Assembly: GCA_019614645.1 (NCBI GenBank)
Contig: JABWDB010000005.1
Span: 18,527,001 to 18,591,000 of the forward strand
Origin: Stratiolaelaps scimitus
Taxonomy: Eukaryota; Arthropoda; Arachnida; Mesostigmata; Laelapidae
Direction of reading: 5' to 3'
DNA: 64,000 nucleotides
Both the position numbers and the translations under genes were made by a program. This document shows positions 39,693-52,959 of the stretch, piece by piece. Each line of letters opens with the position of its first letter. Position 1 is the stretch's first letter. The notes under the pieces were generated by a model, which searched no databases, was not told where the DNA came from, and saw only the letters and a list, made by a program, of their open reading frames with translations.

Positions 39693-40615
39693 CGATCGTC
39701 GCCGGCCGAGACCGTCTTCGTGAGTCGAGGTTATGGCAGGAGTGGTGTTGGCGGCTCGAGAAATAAGCATCTACATCATGGGCTACTATAGATGAAGGTA
39801 TTAACTGTCAAGGAACAGAATCGAACTGAGATTGGTCAGAAGAAATGTAGCTGGGCTGTTTTGTATTTTGTATTTCACCGTAGAAATATATAGATTGATA
39901 TGGTCTCTAGCACCACCTGGGATGTATAATTCTCTAATAATGTCATGGTGTTCCTTGAAAGCGTGTTTAGCGTTGCTAATAATCACTGGTCTTGAATTCA
40001 CAGAATTTTAATTAATAGCGCATTGATGCACAGGTGGCCCCTTCGACATAGTGTAGCATTTAGACTTCAAAGACTTTAATAGTCGGCTAAAATAGTATTA
40101 TGGTTTTCTTGGCTTCATCCGATTTCGTAATCCTGTCTAATAAATCAGAATATTATTTTATATATCAAAATTTTATTTTAACCGCATTCTAACCATCTAC
40201 CCGAAATAGAGATTTCTTGTCACAATAAATATGCAATACTATCGCGTAGTTGTTCTTAATTTCATGCAACAATTTTGAAGCAACTAGAAGGCTCGTTCAA
40301 TTAGCCTTAATTTTTGTAGCCAGATACTCTGCTATGTGAGCTGCCTCATTATAGAAAACCACGATATGAACTAAATTGAGATTCCTTGGGGTTTGTTATG
40401 AGCATTTAGAGTATTATACAAACTAACTACGAGGATCTCAATTTTCGAGATTTGTGTGGCACGTCGTTCCGTGGACTCTGTGTAATCGTTTATGTTAACC
40501 CTTTGATAACGTGGGAACTTAGAGGCCTTTGCGCTTTGTGGCGCATCAAAATACGCCAATACATGGCATACATTTATAGTATTATTCGGGTAGTATTATA
40601 GTATTACTCATTATT

Positions 40616-40666
40616 CATTGTAAAATTGCAGCTCCTTTAATAAACCAATAAAGCTTTACCTTTACT
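40616..40666 (+). mobile_element. SINE family A, 3' fragment
   Basis: Carries TTGCAGCTCCTTTAATAAAC followed by CAATAAAGCTTTACCTTTA, the best-preserved version of the family A tail. The tRNA head is absent. Confidence 0.72.
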
Positions 40667-42077
40667 TCATAGTACTATTATTATAATATCTATAGTATTA
40701 GCACTGTTCCTAACATTTCGAGTAGTGGGTCATCACACTGCCTCCGTTTCACTCACGAACACTCGAAGTTTTCAGTGCACAACAATGCTAATTCCCAACA
40801 CAAAAGGTTTACCTCAAGCAAACGGCGGAGAATTCTATGTAACCATATACTTTGCTAATCTACAGGTGGACACCACCGTCCGGCGCACCATCTACAGGGT
40901 GGTTCATCGTCCGGCGCTGGATGCAGTCGAATCAGTAAAAGGCCTCGTGAATAAAGAGGAAGTTTCATTAACGTCTCGACACCGATATAGTCGTTTCTAG
41001 GATGCGTTGTTCATCTACCAACGACATAGGTAAAGTTTAGAAATATTGAACATATCCAGCGAAAAATAAAACGTGTTGGCCACGTACGGGCAGAGGGAGT
41101 CATATCAGAGAGACGTGTAAAAAGAATACCTAGCAATTGCCCGGCTTGTTCATACCTGTGCATACAAACACGTACGATTTATAGTACATATGAAAGATAT
41201 ATGGTGAGAATAAGCATAATGTAACGTTCTGTGGTGAGAGAAAATTCTTAAAGACTCACTATATTGTTAATTAATAGATGCCATCATTTGGGGTGACGTT
41301 AGGAATGGGAAGCTCCGTCAAATGTTCATTTCAGACTATGGAATAGATCGCGAGTCAGGCCAACTTAAGGCCCCTCTTAGAACCACGACTGGATCCATTA
41401 CCATCGATCGGTGGGCCCTCAAAGTCGACCAACGCCAAGGTTATCCCAATTGACGGCAATATTCTAGTTTCATACATCCAGTAAGATACTTATGACACTT
41501 ATGTGACGATTTCAATATATATATACACATGGTGTACTATAACTCTGGGGACGAATTAAATAAATGCCGAGTAGTCCTATAATAATGACAATAATAAACG
41601 CCAAGTTAATAGTTATTTTACTGTGATGTTTATTCCAAACCGAAGGAATGATTGTAACTATAATGTGCTAATTGAATACGCAACATGTACAAATACTTAA
41701 ACAATCTAACTGTAAGCAAAAAGCTTCATGGTCGACATATGCAAGCATAATATAAAAACAGATAGGTAACAAACGTTGAAACCTTTGCACCTGTAACAAT
41801 ATACAACCTTGTGGAAATAGGAAATCATTTTAGATAGCGCGTATCTATTATAACAAAAACACAACGGCATTGTAAATAATATATACGCAATAACGACATG
41901 ATGATATGTAAGCCAATTGATGACACTTGATGATGTTGACTTGGCTTCTAGAATCATGAATACCGCACTGTAATGTATAAGCATCTGTTGTTTTCCGATG
42001 GTTTGAGCAAGTGTACAACCCGGTTCACGGCACATATATTTTGCTGTTCTAAATACATAATAAGTAAACGTAAGATT

Positions 42078-42101
42078 TTATATATATATATATATATATA
42101 T
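42078..42101. repeat. (TA)n microsatellite
   Basis: Uninterrupted TA run in intergenic DNA. Confidence 0.9.
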
Positions 42102-43029
42102 GACCTACGTCTGACCCTCAGTATCGTCTCCCTTAAACGTCGCTAATTAGGATCCGAATACCGTGCTGCAATGTATTATATGAGCACTTGTGGCTAACTA
42201 ATAATGTTAATGAGAGCCAATCTAGCTAATCTGTTAATTCGATATCAAATAAATATGTGAACAAAGGCGGATAACGAACAGGAACTCATCAAATGTATTT
42301 TTCTCTTCTTCATCAAACAACATTTTATATCAGCACATGATTTGCACTCATACTTACTTTATATATATATAATATGTGGAGATAAATATGCCTGAGAAAC
42401 TGAAATGACTAACCAATCTAACTTTGACATTCTCGAACTTCCCTAGAGATTCGTTGTGTAGATATTTCGAGTAGACAGTAGCTCGCGTTCAAAAGAAAAC
42501 GAAATGCAACGGAGAAATCGACAAGAAGTGATTTCAGAGGTGGGTGAACTTTTGTTGATCCTGGACTTTTGTCCAGCTTCTGGCCAAAACGCCCGTTGCC
42601 CAAATAGAAGCACAATAGATCGTCTAGAAATTGCCTGGTTCCGTTACACGTGTTGTCACAAGCATACATCCTATCCCGTTTGCTTCGAGCGATTGGGAGC
42701 TAAGTGAGGGCATATTATGGTTTGCTTTGAGGACCGCTGAGCAGTCACACGTGTGAAACAAGATCTTCCTCCCCCCTCGCCAACATTAACATAGCCAGCG
42801 CACAAGTTGGCGTGGAAGGTCGTAGAGTAAAACGTTCTGTTGGAGCTACTGTTGGAACTAGTGCTAATTGATCGTACCTCCTGTAGCTCAATTTTACTCA
42901 TGATGGTCGATGTCATGAACTTCTCGCATCGAGAAATCAAACAAAAAGCCGAAGCTGGAACCACAAGCTGATTTGAAGACGTCTCGAGTCAGTCATCTAC
43001 TTGAGTCAGCTCTTGACGTGACACCTCTG

Positions 43030-43035
43030 TATATA

Positions 43036-43072
<37 letters not shown>
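43030..43072. repeat. (TA)n microsatellite, longest in the window
   Basis: About 43 bases of TA with a single G interruption. Confidence 0.9.
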
Positions 43073-43074
<2 letters not shown>

Positions 43075-43715
43075 AGAATGTATGCACTTAGGTACACTAT
43101 ATACATACACACCTATCAAGGACAAAGAGATGGAGTCCTTAAGCAGGTGCTAGGACATCTGAGCTGTTTTGGGACAACTTATTTTCATTTTATTATTGCC
43201 ATACAGTCATTGCAAATGAGCGAATACAAACCAATCCTGTTATCATCGCCAGCAGTTCGACTCGTCAATGGTTCGGTGGACCGACTCTGTACAGGAAGAT
43301 GCTATTTGGCCAAAACCTTGATAGATTTAGAGAACCCGTATTAATTAAATAGGATTCCGAAATCTTTCAACTCAGCTTTGAAGGCATTGAAGCTGACATC
43401 GGTCTAGACAGCTCGGTTTTGCCTTCAATTCAGTCCGCTTCGCATCGTGCAATCGACGCATCCGCAGATCTCACTTGTACATATCGGACATGCATTCTGG
43501 ACGTACGACTATAGGATTGCCGATGACCACACTCAATATCGACATCTAATTGGTTGTTTGAAAGATCCCATCTCTCGTTGGCCCACGCTATTTTAGCCAC
43601 CAGGCGGCGGATCGTGCCGGAGCAGACAATGGGACGCATTGAGACATCTTTCTTCTTGAGGGCAATGAGGTGAGCTCTGTAAACACTTCATCCACAAGTT
43701 ACAGTGTTCGATCAG

Positions 43716-44012
43716 ATGCCAAGCTACATGTATATTGAGCCTTATGTTGCCTTATGTAATGTGTTGCCACTTACGTTCCTGGACACCAAATACACAACTC
43801 TTAACATGAGATATCGACCTGGATTCCTATATGACCCAAACTCCGACCACGACATCCCAGACAAGAATCCAACTCCCGAAGTGTTTTCGCATCGCAACCT
43901 TATAGTATCACATGGATTTCACCCCGCCACCTATGAAGGAAACGCTCTCAACTCTGCTGCTTCGATCTGCATATGTGGTAATCGGCGCTCAACATCTCAC
44001 AAAAGGCAATAA
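43716..44012 (+). pseudogene. Possible degenerate NPG-family frame
   Basis: A 98-codon frame from ATG to TAA with RPGFLYDPNS, FHPATYEG and a terminal SICICGNRR. These resemble the PG/HPA units and the Cys-rich end (CACICRC) of the 17.1-kb NPG protein. The similarity is short and could be coincidence. No polyadenylation signal or promoter was assigned. It could be a relic, a real small gene, or noise. Confidence 0.22.
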
Positions 44013-44602
44013 TACCGGAAGAATAGCCCAGACACGGCCCACAGCGAACGACCGAGTGGTGTACACGATCCTTACTATATATTCCATCATAGCAATGCTA
44101 AGTGGCGCTTACCTTTTATCCGGGAAGTTGCCAAGAGCCTTGACAGTATCGAATTTCTCCACGTTACCACGGGATATTACCGTGCGACGTATGATTTAGA
44201 CAAGGATCCGGAGCATTTTCATCCAGCATCGGTATTCTGCGACGGTATTCCGATGTCTATTTTTAGTACGCTAATCTCAGGCCGCGTTTGATATTCGTAG
44301 AAGTTCGCTTCGAATTTCGTCTTTCAACGAGATATTTTTTACTATCTCTTTATTTACGATCGACGGCGTCTATAACACAGTGGCCGCGTGTTCATCGGCC
44401 GCTGTGTTCTATGGAGGCACTTGGCTCTAGGAGCAACAACAATCGTAAGAGCCGTGTATAGCACAAAAGCACTAATTCTGCTATTGCAAATCTCCAACAT
44501 GAAGATATAGAAAATAAGTCACATCAGTGATTGAACACCAAATATTGGCGGCGTACATCAAATACACGACTTGAACATTTACCTCTATTAAAAATGATAC
44601 CC

Positions 44603-44640
44603 ATATATATATATATATATATATATATTTATGTATATAT
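44603..44640. repeat. (TA)n microsatellite
   Basis: TA run interrupted once by TTATG. Confidence 0.9.
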
Positions 44641-45147
44641 ATTCCTGCATATAATGAACCCACATATTACCTGACTTCTCCGCTATGACTTGACTTACTT
44701 ACTACCGGGAGTAAATTCATCTTCGTCCTGCATTTAATTTCATCTCTCTGATCCGACTCTGGCATTTCGCAGTCGCTGTGTGTCGCTTTCATTGTGAAAA
44801 AAGGCGAAACTCGTTGTTGTTGTGTGGTGGTATTTCACTTTGGTGGCTTGACACGTCGGATGCTTATCAACGTTGCAACCCCACACGTTCGCGATGAGAC
44901 GGTCATACAAATTGACGAACAGCAGCCGAACGACAAACGTTCACAGCAGCACGAGGTAGTATAAGCCAGCCGGTAGCCATCGCGCCGTTAGCGTCCCCAA
45001 TTCCTATGTGCAGACGAAGCCGTCATTTCGTTGCCAGACCCTCAGAGAGACGCATTTTGTGAGTGCGACCAAGCGATAGCACGTCTGACAAAAAAAAATC
45101 GTGTTCGGTTGTTCACCTTACGCGAGCCGTAGCTCCGCGAGACGTAG

Positions 45148-46365
<1,218 letters not shown>

Positions 46366-46949
46366 GGATTTGGTCCAGGTGGCATCGTGTGCTGTGTGGT
46401 CATCGAGCATCGAACAGCGACGCTCGCAAGTTGTTCTCCGGCGAGGACCGAAATCAATATAAAGCAGGGCTAATTTGTAGGCTTTGTGTAATTATAAACC
46501 ATGAGTTCCAAAGGGAGCAATTATCATACGCTGACGAATGGTAGCAACGAGAACGGAGCAGCAGCAGATACATTTTATTGACGTTGTGGACATTATGGGA
46601 GAGATCCCTAATTGTAAATGTAGTTATGACGATCGATGAGGGTGTGAGTCGTGTGTATGTCTGTTGGAACGAAGACAGGCAGAAATATAGAAAGGTAGAC
46701 GATGATGACAGAGTATTACAGCGAGAATATAACTTATTTGATTGCGATGACTTATTTGACAATCGCTGTAAGTATACGACAACACCGAAGTCACCCCCAA
46801 GCGAGCCGCTTGTATTGTGTATGGCGGACAATAGCAATGATATAACAACATGGAACTGAATGTACCATAATTATTTGAAAAGGGTGGACAAATATGATGA
46901 TGGAGCAAGCTGCGTTAGGTTCCCAAGATTATATATATATGTATATTTA

Positions 46950-46955
46950 AATAAA
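46950..46955 (+). terminator. Candidate polyadenylation signal of the histone H3 variant
   Basis: AATAAA 585 bases after the stop codon, the first clear hexamer downstream on this strand. Alternative earlier non-canonical signals cannot be excluded. Confidence 0.45.
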
Positions 46956-49278
46956 TGATAAAACAACGAGAACAATTTTTAAACTGGGAAGATCGCTAGT
47001 GCCTTTATTATTCGTTCAACGCATTTGTCACGAAGTTAAATCGCTTGATGACCCTAGTAATGAAATCGGACGACTTTTAATCACTGATTCAAAGACACTT
47101 ATTTATTAAAGGGCCCAAAAAACGCGTATGCGCAATGAAAATATTGCATTATTATTGTTATTGTTGTTGTTATTATTATTATCTCAGGAGGTGAGATATA
47201 CGTGTTAAAAATAGACGATTTATGTACTCGGCCCTAGCTATCCGACGCTCACATACAACACTATACATAAAATGAGTAGTTATTATACATGAGGTGCAGC
47301 TGAGCTTCAGAGGAAACTTTTGCCCGAATCACCGTACAAAACAGTAGAGTATCATACTAAGTCCGACAGACGGAGTTATACGCTAGCCTGATCCGTAGAC
47401 AGACAATGCACTATGAAGAAACGAAAAATATACGAGCAAAAAAGACAGGCGTCAGTATAATTACTGTACCAATTCCCTGCAACGTGTATATATATATATA
47501 CACACGACTCTGGGCTACTTCGCATCATTCAATACTTGCAATCATCTGTGCTTGCTAGTTAGGTAAGTACATGTCGTTGTTATCATGCCAGTATTTGTGC
47601 GTGAAAAATATATCTCATAGACAGATACTATAATGGGTCGTTCTCTGGGCAATCAACACCTTGTGTTTCAGCGAATTCTATTCTTGCGTGATGTGGTAGC
47701 TCAGATATGTATCTCTGTAGACGAATACAGCCACTGTTTCTCTAAATGGTTGTAACAAATTGGGTTTAGAGGTCTACGGAGCTTCCTGAGTTCAGTTCAA
47801 ATGCGGAACACACAACTTACTAAGAATTTCCAAGCTTTGCCGCCTATACGACGCCTCTAAGCTGCTTACAAAAAAACATGAGCGGATATGCAAGACACCG
47901 ACGAAGCTCGCCACATAAATGGAAATAGGGAAGTTTTTGAATTAAACTGAATTCAGTGAGCCTTTCCTAGTATGGGCACTACAAAAACTGACCGACCTTC
48001 GAGATTTATCTTCTGTTTAGTCAGACCGTGTTCAAACGGCTCCCAAATACTCTCCCATATAGGAATAAAACCGCTGCGTGGAAAGCCTCGCTGAGGACAC
48101 ATTACGTCTCCACACTTGGCCTCGGATGTCGTGCAAGGTTTCTTCTGTTCCAGGTGATAGGCACGCAAATCTGATAGATGTTTTTAGAAAAACTTTTCCG
48201 TAGCTGACTCTCAGCTGTTCCTTCTGTGCCAGGGCTTGGCAATACCACTTCCCGCATAGCTTCAATGAGCTGTGAGAGTAAGTGGTTCAATAAGAGTATT
48301 AGAGGGTAATTTTGAAATATTGACTAAACAGACGATGTTTTGCTCGAGTTCCCGAATGTTTAGACGTGCTGAGAAGACCCAGATCAACTTTAAAAAAGGG
48401 GAACGCACAAATTCTGTACAAAACCCGACCTCCACCTCTCCAGGGAAGTTCACTGAAGAGGGGAACGGACGTCTAATCAATGAGGCTCGTTACTCAAAGT
48501 CAATTATTATAGTATGACCGACTAAGTGTTATTCCTCCCCTACAACTAATGAGTGCTGTAGTCGTTAGCATTATTTAATCTATATTTAAATGATGTTAGA
48601 TATTCCTATGACATGTATGTTTGTATTCCATTGCGAAAGAAAGATGAACATGGCACCGGGCTTTTTCTGCGCAACCTTTCTCGAAACACGGTGCATAGGT
48701 TACTTCTATGGCCAGCTCTCTCAGATAAGAGTATGTACATCGTACGGAATGAGCAACCAGCGGACGTCATTGAGACTGACCACATACGCTTGCTGTCCCG
48801 TTGAGCTTGGTGGCTCAGCGAGTAATAAATAGAGATTGACCTCATACGTACATTCGAGTTGCCTGTATACATGCTCCTCTACGCGTGTCCCCAAGGCCCA
48901 GTAAGGGATTGCTCCACAGTATCCAACTACGCACGCTAATAAACCAAAGGAAGAACATTTATTACCTTCATCATCTAATGCACAGCGGTATGACTGGAGA
49001 TCATTGGCCTGGCGAACTCGATCGACCCAAAAACGGGGTCGATCAAGACAACCCCATACTACACAGGAAAATCATACATACAGAGCTGAGAGAAATGTTA
49101 GCTTAATAAACGATGAGGAAACATTGATTGTGTGGCGGGTTATACGTCTGCCGGGAGCAATCATGCTTGCAACGACATAAAGGTATTTGGGCTGACATAA
49201 TCGAGCGCCACTGTCTAAATAAATAAGAATATTAACGCCTTCACAACAGCTAATTCGGTTCCAACCTGTTAGGTTAGG

Positions 49279-49311
49279 TCGCTTGTTATACCTGTTAGGT
49301 ATAACAAGCGA
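49279..49311. repeat. Perfect 15-bp inverted repeat with 3-base loop
   Basis: Arms TCGCTTGTTATACCT (49279-49293) and AGGTATAACAAGCGA (49297-49311) around GTT. It sits next to TTAGGTTAGG at 49269-49278. Confidence 0.85.
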
Positions 49312-50068
49312 TGCTGTTTATCCCTACATTTTCCATAACATTCGGGTGATCTGTGATAGATAACTAAATATGGATATGGACTTCTAACGTACATTTGTCG
49401 TTTAACCCTATCTTCGCAATTTGATAGACACGAAGTCGGAAAATAAACATTGATCTCTTAGACAACCACCAGATGTTACTTGGGTCATGGTTCGAAAAAT
49501 GTAGGGATGTTTAAATTAATTTGTTCATGATTTTCCTACAGTGATTTATATAAATTCATACACATATATAAAGTTCGACCGACGCGAAACACATGTAAAC
49601 TATAATTGCTTTTTTTTTATTAAGCACATGATCGCCACCAGATGCATGCTTCATGTAGCTGTGTAATGCGTGAAATGAGTTGACAATCCACTTCAAGCTT
49701 GGAACGAGCTCAATGAAGCATGCAATGTCCATAGGACAGTATTGATTGAATTTATTATTCGGTTCGATCTCATTGCATCAATCATATTGTATTATCTGCT
49801 AATGAATGATTTGTTAGTCGTATGTCGGATATTGATTATGATTGTACATCTTAAAATATACTATAACACAGTTAGCTCTTGTTCGAAATAATTACTCCTG
49901 ATAGTTGACAATTGGGGCTACATCTAGGCTTTCCCTGCTTCGAAGCAGGTACCAGAGGTAAACTTTCTAATATGAATTTATATAAGGGCCTCTCTATGAA
50001 ATAAGACAAACACTTTGCAAAGCGTGCAACTCATGATTCATGAATAAGCATCTGCCATCTCAACTGGA

Positions 50069-50106
50069 CACAACTAAAACATTTTATCACAACTAAAACA
50101 TTTTAT
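50069..50106. repeat. 19-bp tandem duplication
   Basis: Two exact adjacent copies of CACAACTAAAACATTTTAT. Confidence 0.85.
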
Positions 50107-50590
50107 CAGGAAATCCTTCCAGGTGTTTAACATTGTGGCGGAAAATGGAAAGAAAAAATTCTAGTCAATGGTAATGAGTGTATTAGTACTCACTTAGCTG
50201 ACATTGGCTCGCGAGAGTCTATATTTCAGTTTTTAAAAACGGAAAGGCGAAAATACTGAAGACAATAATGGTACTTGGGATTCTTGTATATTGGTTTAAA
50301 TGTGACCTCACCTACTTGTATGGTATATAATAGTCAACAAGGTTCACAATGAAGATATACCCACAACAGTCGCAATATCTTCTCCATTCTATTTGATTTT
50401 GGTATACATTTTCCGCAATTTTGTTTCGACCACTTCTAATTTGTGCCCGTCCTGGGTGGTCATTAGAGCACTAATTCAGGCTGTCACACAGACACAGGTA
50501 AGCGACGTTTTTTTTTGGTCAGTCGAGCACGGTACGAGGGGTTCGCCGCAACAAACAACCGGTTCCCTGTGACCCTTGTGGCTGTTCGTA

Positions 50591-52561
50591 TTAGGAGAAT
50601 CCTGGGTTATAGCTACCAGGATTGCACTTATTCAGCTGCGTATTAAGGCTGCCTGGATTTCGGCCTTGATCAGTGAAAACGGAGGCCTGTGATGATTTCT
50701 GACTGCTCGAAGTTTCAATATCCGGTGAGTGTGCGCCGGGATCAAGAACATTGACAAGAATCATTATGACTTCGGCAGTAATGTACGATGCTGCGTAAAT
50801 CGCCGCGGGGATGACGACGTCATTGACAATCGTCTCGGAACGCCAGTTGGGCATCAACCACATCCAGAAACTGGGGCGTTTTGGCTCAGGTGGCGGCGGC
50901 GGTGGAGGTTGCTCTCCTTGTGGAACGTGCTGGACAGGCGATGAGACTTCGCGGGCCGGACCTAAATACGATACCACAGCCGATGTGATCGACGATGCTA
51001 ACACAATGGATGAACCTACCTGTGAGGTCACGCCCGCTGAATCTACCGGTTGGCTCCTCTTAGCTGAGCTTACTGATAGGTTTCGTTTACTTGGGTCAGC
51101 CGATAAGCCTTGTTTTACTGGTTCCACCGAAGCATTTCCGCTGTCTGACTTTACGAACGAACTACTCCTTGACAGAACTGTCGATGGCTTGCTCTTTGCT
51201 GGTTCTACAGAGGCACTCCCCTTAGCTGGGTTTACCAACGAATTTCTCTTTGATGGCCCTATAGATGGCTTACTCTTTGCGGGTTCTACCGAGGCACTAT
51301 CTTTAGCTGGGTTTACCAAGGAATTACTCCTTGACAGCCCTGTCGATGGTTTGCTCTTTGCAGGTTCCACCGAGGCACTCCCTTTAGCTGGGTTTACCAA
51401 CGAATTTGTCTTTGATGGCCCTATAGATGGCTTACTTTTCGAGGGCTCCACCGAGGCACTACCTTTAGCTGGGTTTACCAATGAATTTTTCTTTGATGGC
51501 CCTATAGATGGCTTACTTTTTGCGGGCTCCACCGAGGCACTCCCTTTAGCTGGGTTTACCAAGGAATTTGTCTTTGATGGCCCTATAGATGGCTTACTTT
51601 TTGCGGGCTCCACCGAGGCATTCCCTTTAGCTGGGTTTACCAACGAATTTGTCTTTGATGGCCCTATAGATGGCTTACTTTTTGCGGGCTCCACCGAGGC
51701 ACTCCCTTTAGCTGGGTTTACCAACGAATTTGTCTTTGATGGCCCTATAGATGGCTTACTTTTTACGGGCTCCACCGAGGCACTCCCTTTAGCTGGGTTT
51801 ACCAACGAATTTTTCTTAAGTGGCCCCGTCGATGTCCTGTTCTTTGAGGGTCCCACGGAAGTAGGTCCCTTGGCTGGGCTTATCTCTGAACTATTCCTTG
51901 ATGGCCCTGCCGGTGGCTTGACCTTTGCTGGTTCCACTGAGGCACTCCCTTTAGCTGGGTTTACCAAAGAATTATCCTCCGATGGCCGCATCAATGACTT
52001 GCTCTTTGAGGGTTTCAATGAGGTATTCGCCTTCGCTGGGTTTACCAAAGAACTTTTCTTTGTAGGCCCTGCCGATGGCTTGCTCTTCCCTGATTCCACC
52101 GGACCATTCTCTTTAGTTGGATTTATTGATAAGTACTTACTTGATGGCTCTACAGATGGGCTGGTCTTCTCTGGTGCTGTGGTAGCTGGCTTATTTACTG
52201 CGGCGCCTTGCGATGAGCTCCTTTCAACCTTCCCGGCTGAGTGTGCCGTCAACTTCTTGGGACCTGAGCTTACCGGTACCTTCGATGGCACCTGACTCTG
52301 TGGCGGAGGTGCTTGCACTGCGCCTAACGACGCTAGCGTACGATCAACTGCATTTGCCGCTGGCTTTAGAGCCGCTTGAGGCGCAGCTTGCTTTCCCGCA
52401 AGGCCACTGAAACTTTTTGATGGAGACAGCTCAGCCGGCGAAGTGTGCTGACTCAAAGAGTGAGGAGTCGTCTGACCCACATCTGGCCGTGCGCCCTCTC
52501 CTGAGGGTGGCGACGAATCATCCTGATCTTTTGTGTCACTCACCACTGGCTCGGATGACAT
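50591..52561 (-). CDS. Repetitive Ser/Lys/Pro protein with hydrophobic segment and NPG tail (656 aa)
   Basis: Single-exon frame from a true ATG at 52561 to TAA at 50591. A Ser/Pro/Gln/Ala-rich head of about 140 residues is followed by roughly 14 tandem 27-residue units. Their core, NSLVNPAKGSASVEPAKSKP plus SIGPSKT, is nearly invariant in eight consecutive units. After the array come a polyproline run, FWMWLMPNW near residue 565, and a hydrophobic stretch (about 578-607, including IPAAIYAASYITAEVIMILV) that could be a membrane helix. The last 13 residues contain CNPGSYNPGF, the same motif as the neighbouring NPG proteins, which suggests this is a modified relative. Lys-rich Ser-Pro repeats resemble linker-histone tails only in composition. 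The opposite strand is also open over most of the array, a consequence of the repeat. Function unknown. Confidence 0.75.
   Translation of the reverse strand: MSSEPVVSDTKDQDDSSPPSGEGARPDVGQTTPHSLSQHTSPAELSPSKSFSGLAGKQAAPQAALKPAANAVDRTLASLGAVQAPPPQSQVPSKVPVSSGPKKLTAHSAGKVERSSSQGAAVNKPATTAPEKTSPSVEPSSKYLSINPTKENGPVESGKSKPSAGPTKKSSLVNPAKANTSLKPSKSKSLMRPSEDNSLVNPAKGSASVEPAKVKPPAGPSRNSSEISPAKGPTSVGPSKNRTSTGPLKKNSLVNPAKGSASVEPVKSKPSIGPSKTNSLVNPAKGSASVEPAKSKPSIGPSKTNSLVNPAKGNASVEPAKSKPSIGPSKTNSLVNPAKGSASVEPAKSKPSIGPSKKNSLVNPAKGSASVEPSKSKPSIGPSKTNSLVNPAKGSASVEPAKSKPSTGLSRSNSLVNPAKDSASVEPAKSKPSIGPSKRNSLVNPAKGSASVEPAKSKPSTVLSRSSSFVKSDSGNASVEPVKQGLSADPSKRNLSVSSAKRSQPVDSAGVTSQVGSSIVLASSITSAVVSYLGPAREVSSPVQHVPQGEQPPPPPPPEPKRPSFWMWLMPNWRSETIVNDVVIPAAIYAASYITAEVIMILVNVLDPGAHSPDIETSSSQKSSQASVFTDQGRNPGSLNTQLNKCNPGSYNPGFS
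51200..51826. repeat. 81-bp coding minisatellite (core of array)
   Basis: TTTAGCTGGGTTTACC recurs at an 81-base spacing (for example 51222 and 51303, both measured at TTAG). About eight units are nearly identical, and degenerate units extend the array to roughly 51110-52140. Since 81 is a multiple of three, unit gain or loss keeps the frame of the minus-strand gene. Confidence 0.88.
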
Positions 52562-52638
52562 TGTTGAGCTCCTGAAATCAATGGACTCGAACCTTTGGGC
52601 AAGTTGCGCATAGATATTGGGAGGCGATATAAGAAAAC

Positions 52639-52959
52639 ATGCAATTTTGCTTCTACTTCCGAGTCAATTTTAATAACTTCGTTATTTACAATCTCGGATG
52701 CCACTGTGTGGTAAAGACGTGCGTATCAAATAGTTGCGATGCCGATTATGGTGGACAACTAGATAAACAACAATTTCATCACTTGGGGACGTATGTTACC
52801 AGATTTCCTAGGCGTGATACGCTATCTCTGAAGAACAAATCATCCAGCATCAAAACGAAGCCCCCAGAGAACGAAAGACACTACACGCCACCAGAAAAAC
52901 CCGAAACTGCTAGCAATAAAGAAGTGGGCGACAAGAAGCTCAACTTTCTTCTTCTTTGA
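52639..52959 (+). CDS. Possible small protein (106 aa) divergent from the repetitive gene
   Basis: ATG-to-stop frame starting 78 bases from the divergent minus-strand start codon. The C-terminal half is charged and Pro/Lys/Glu-rich (KTKPPENERHYTPPEKPE). No recognisable family. It could equally be 5' flanking DNA of the neighbouring gene. Confidence 0.2.
   Translation: MQFCFYFRVNFNNFVIYNLGCHCVVKTCVSNSCDADYGGQLDKQQFHHLGTYVTRFPRRDTLSLKNKSSSIKTKPPENERHYTPPEKPETASNKEVGDKKLNFLLL

Larger units (their letters stand above)
46956..50590. other. Intergenic region, no gene supported
   Basis: AT-rich, with TTA/TTG simple repeats at 47149-47182, a short TA palindrome near 47485-47503, a perfect 15-bp hairpin at 49279-49311, and a 19-bp tandem duplication at 50069-50106. 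Near 48191-48211 the string CTGACTCTCAGCTGTTCC matches part of the SINE A body (20779-20797). It may be a remnant. Confidence 0.6.

Noticed and set aside
50811..52295. 494-codon plus-strand open frame opposite the minisatellite gene
   Set aside because: It begins inside the minus-strand gene with no supporting motif. Its length follows from repeating one stop-free 81-bp unit. The minus frame has the ATG, a non-repetitive head, and a tail matching neighbouring genes.
52583..52593. Perfect tRNA B box (GGTTCGAGTCC on the minus strand)
   Set aside because: No A box, no pairing T arm and no acceptor stem around it; it is a lone 11-mer next to a coding start.
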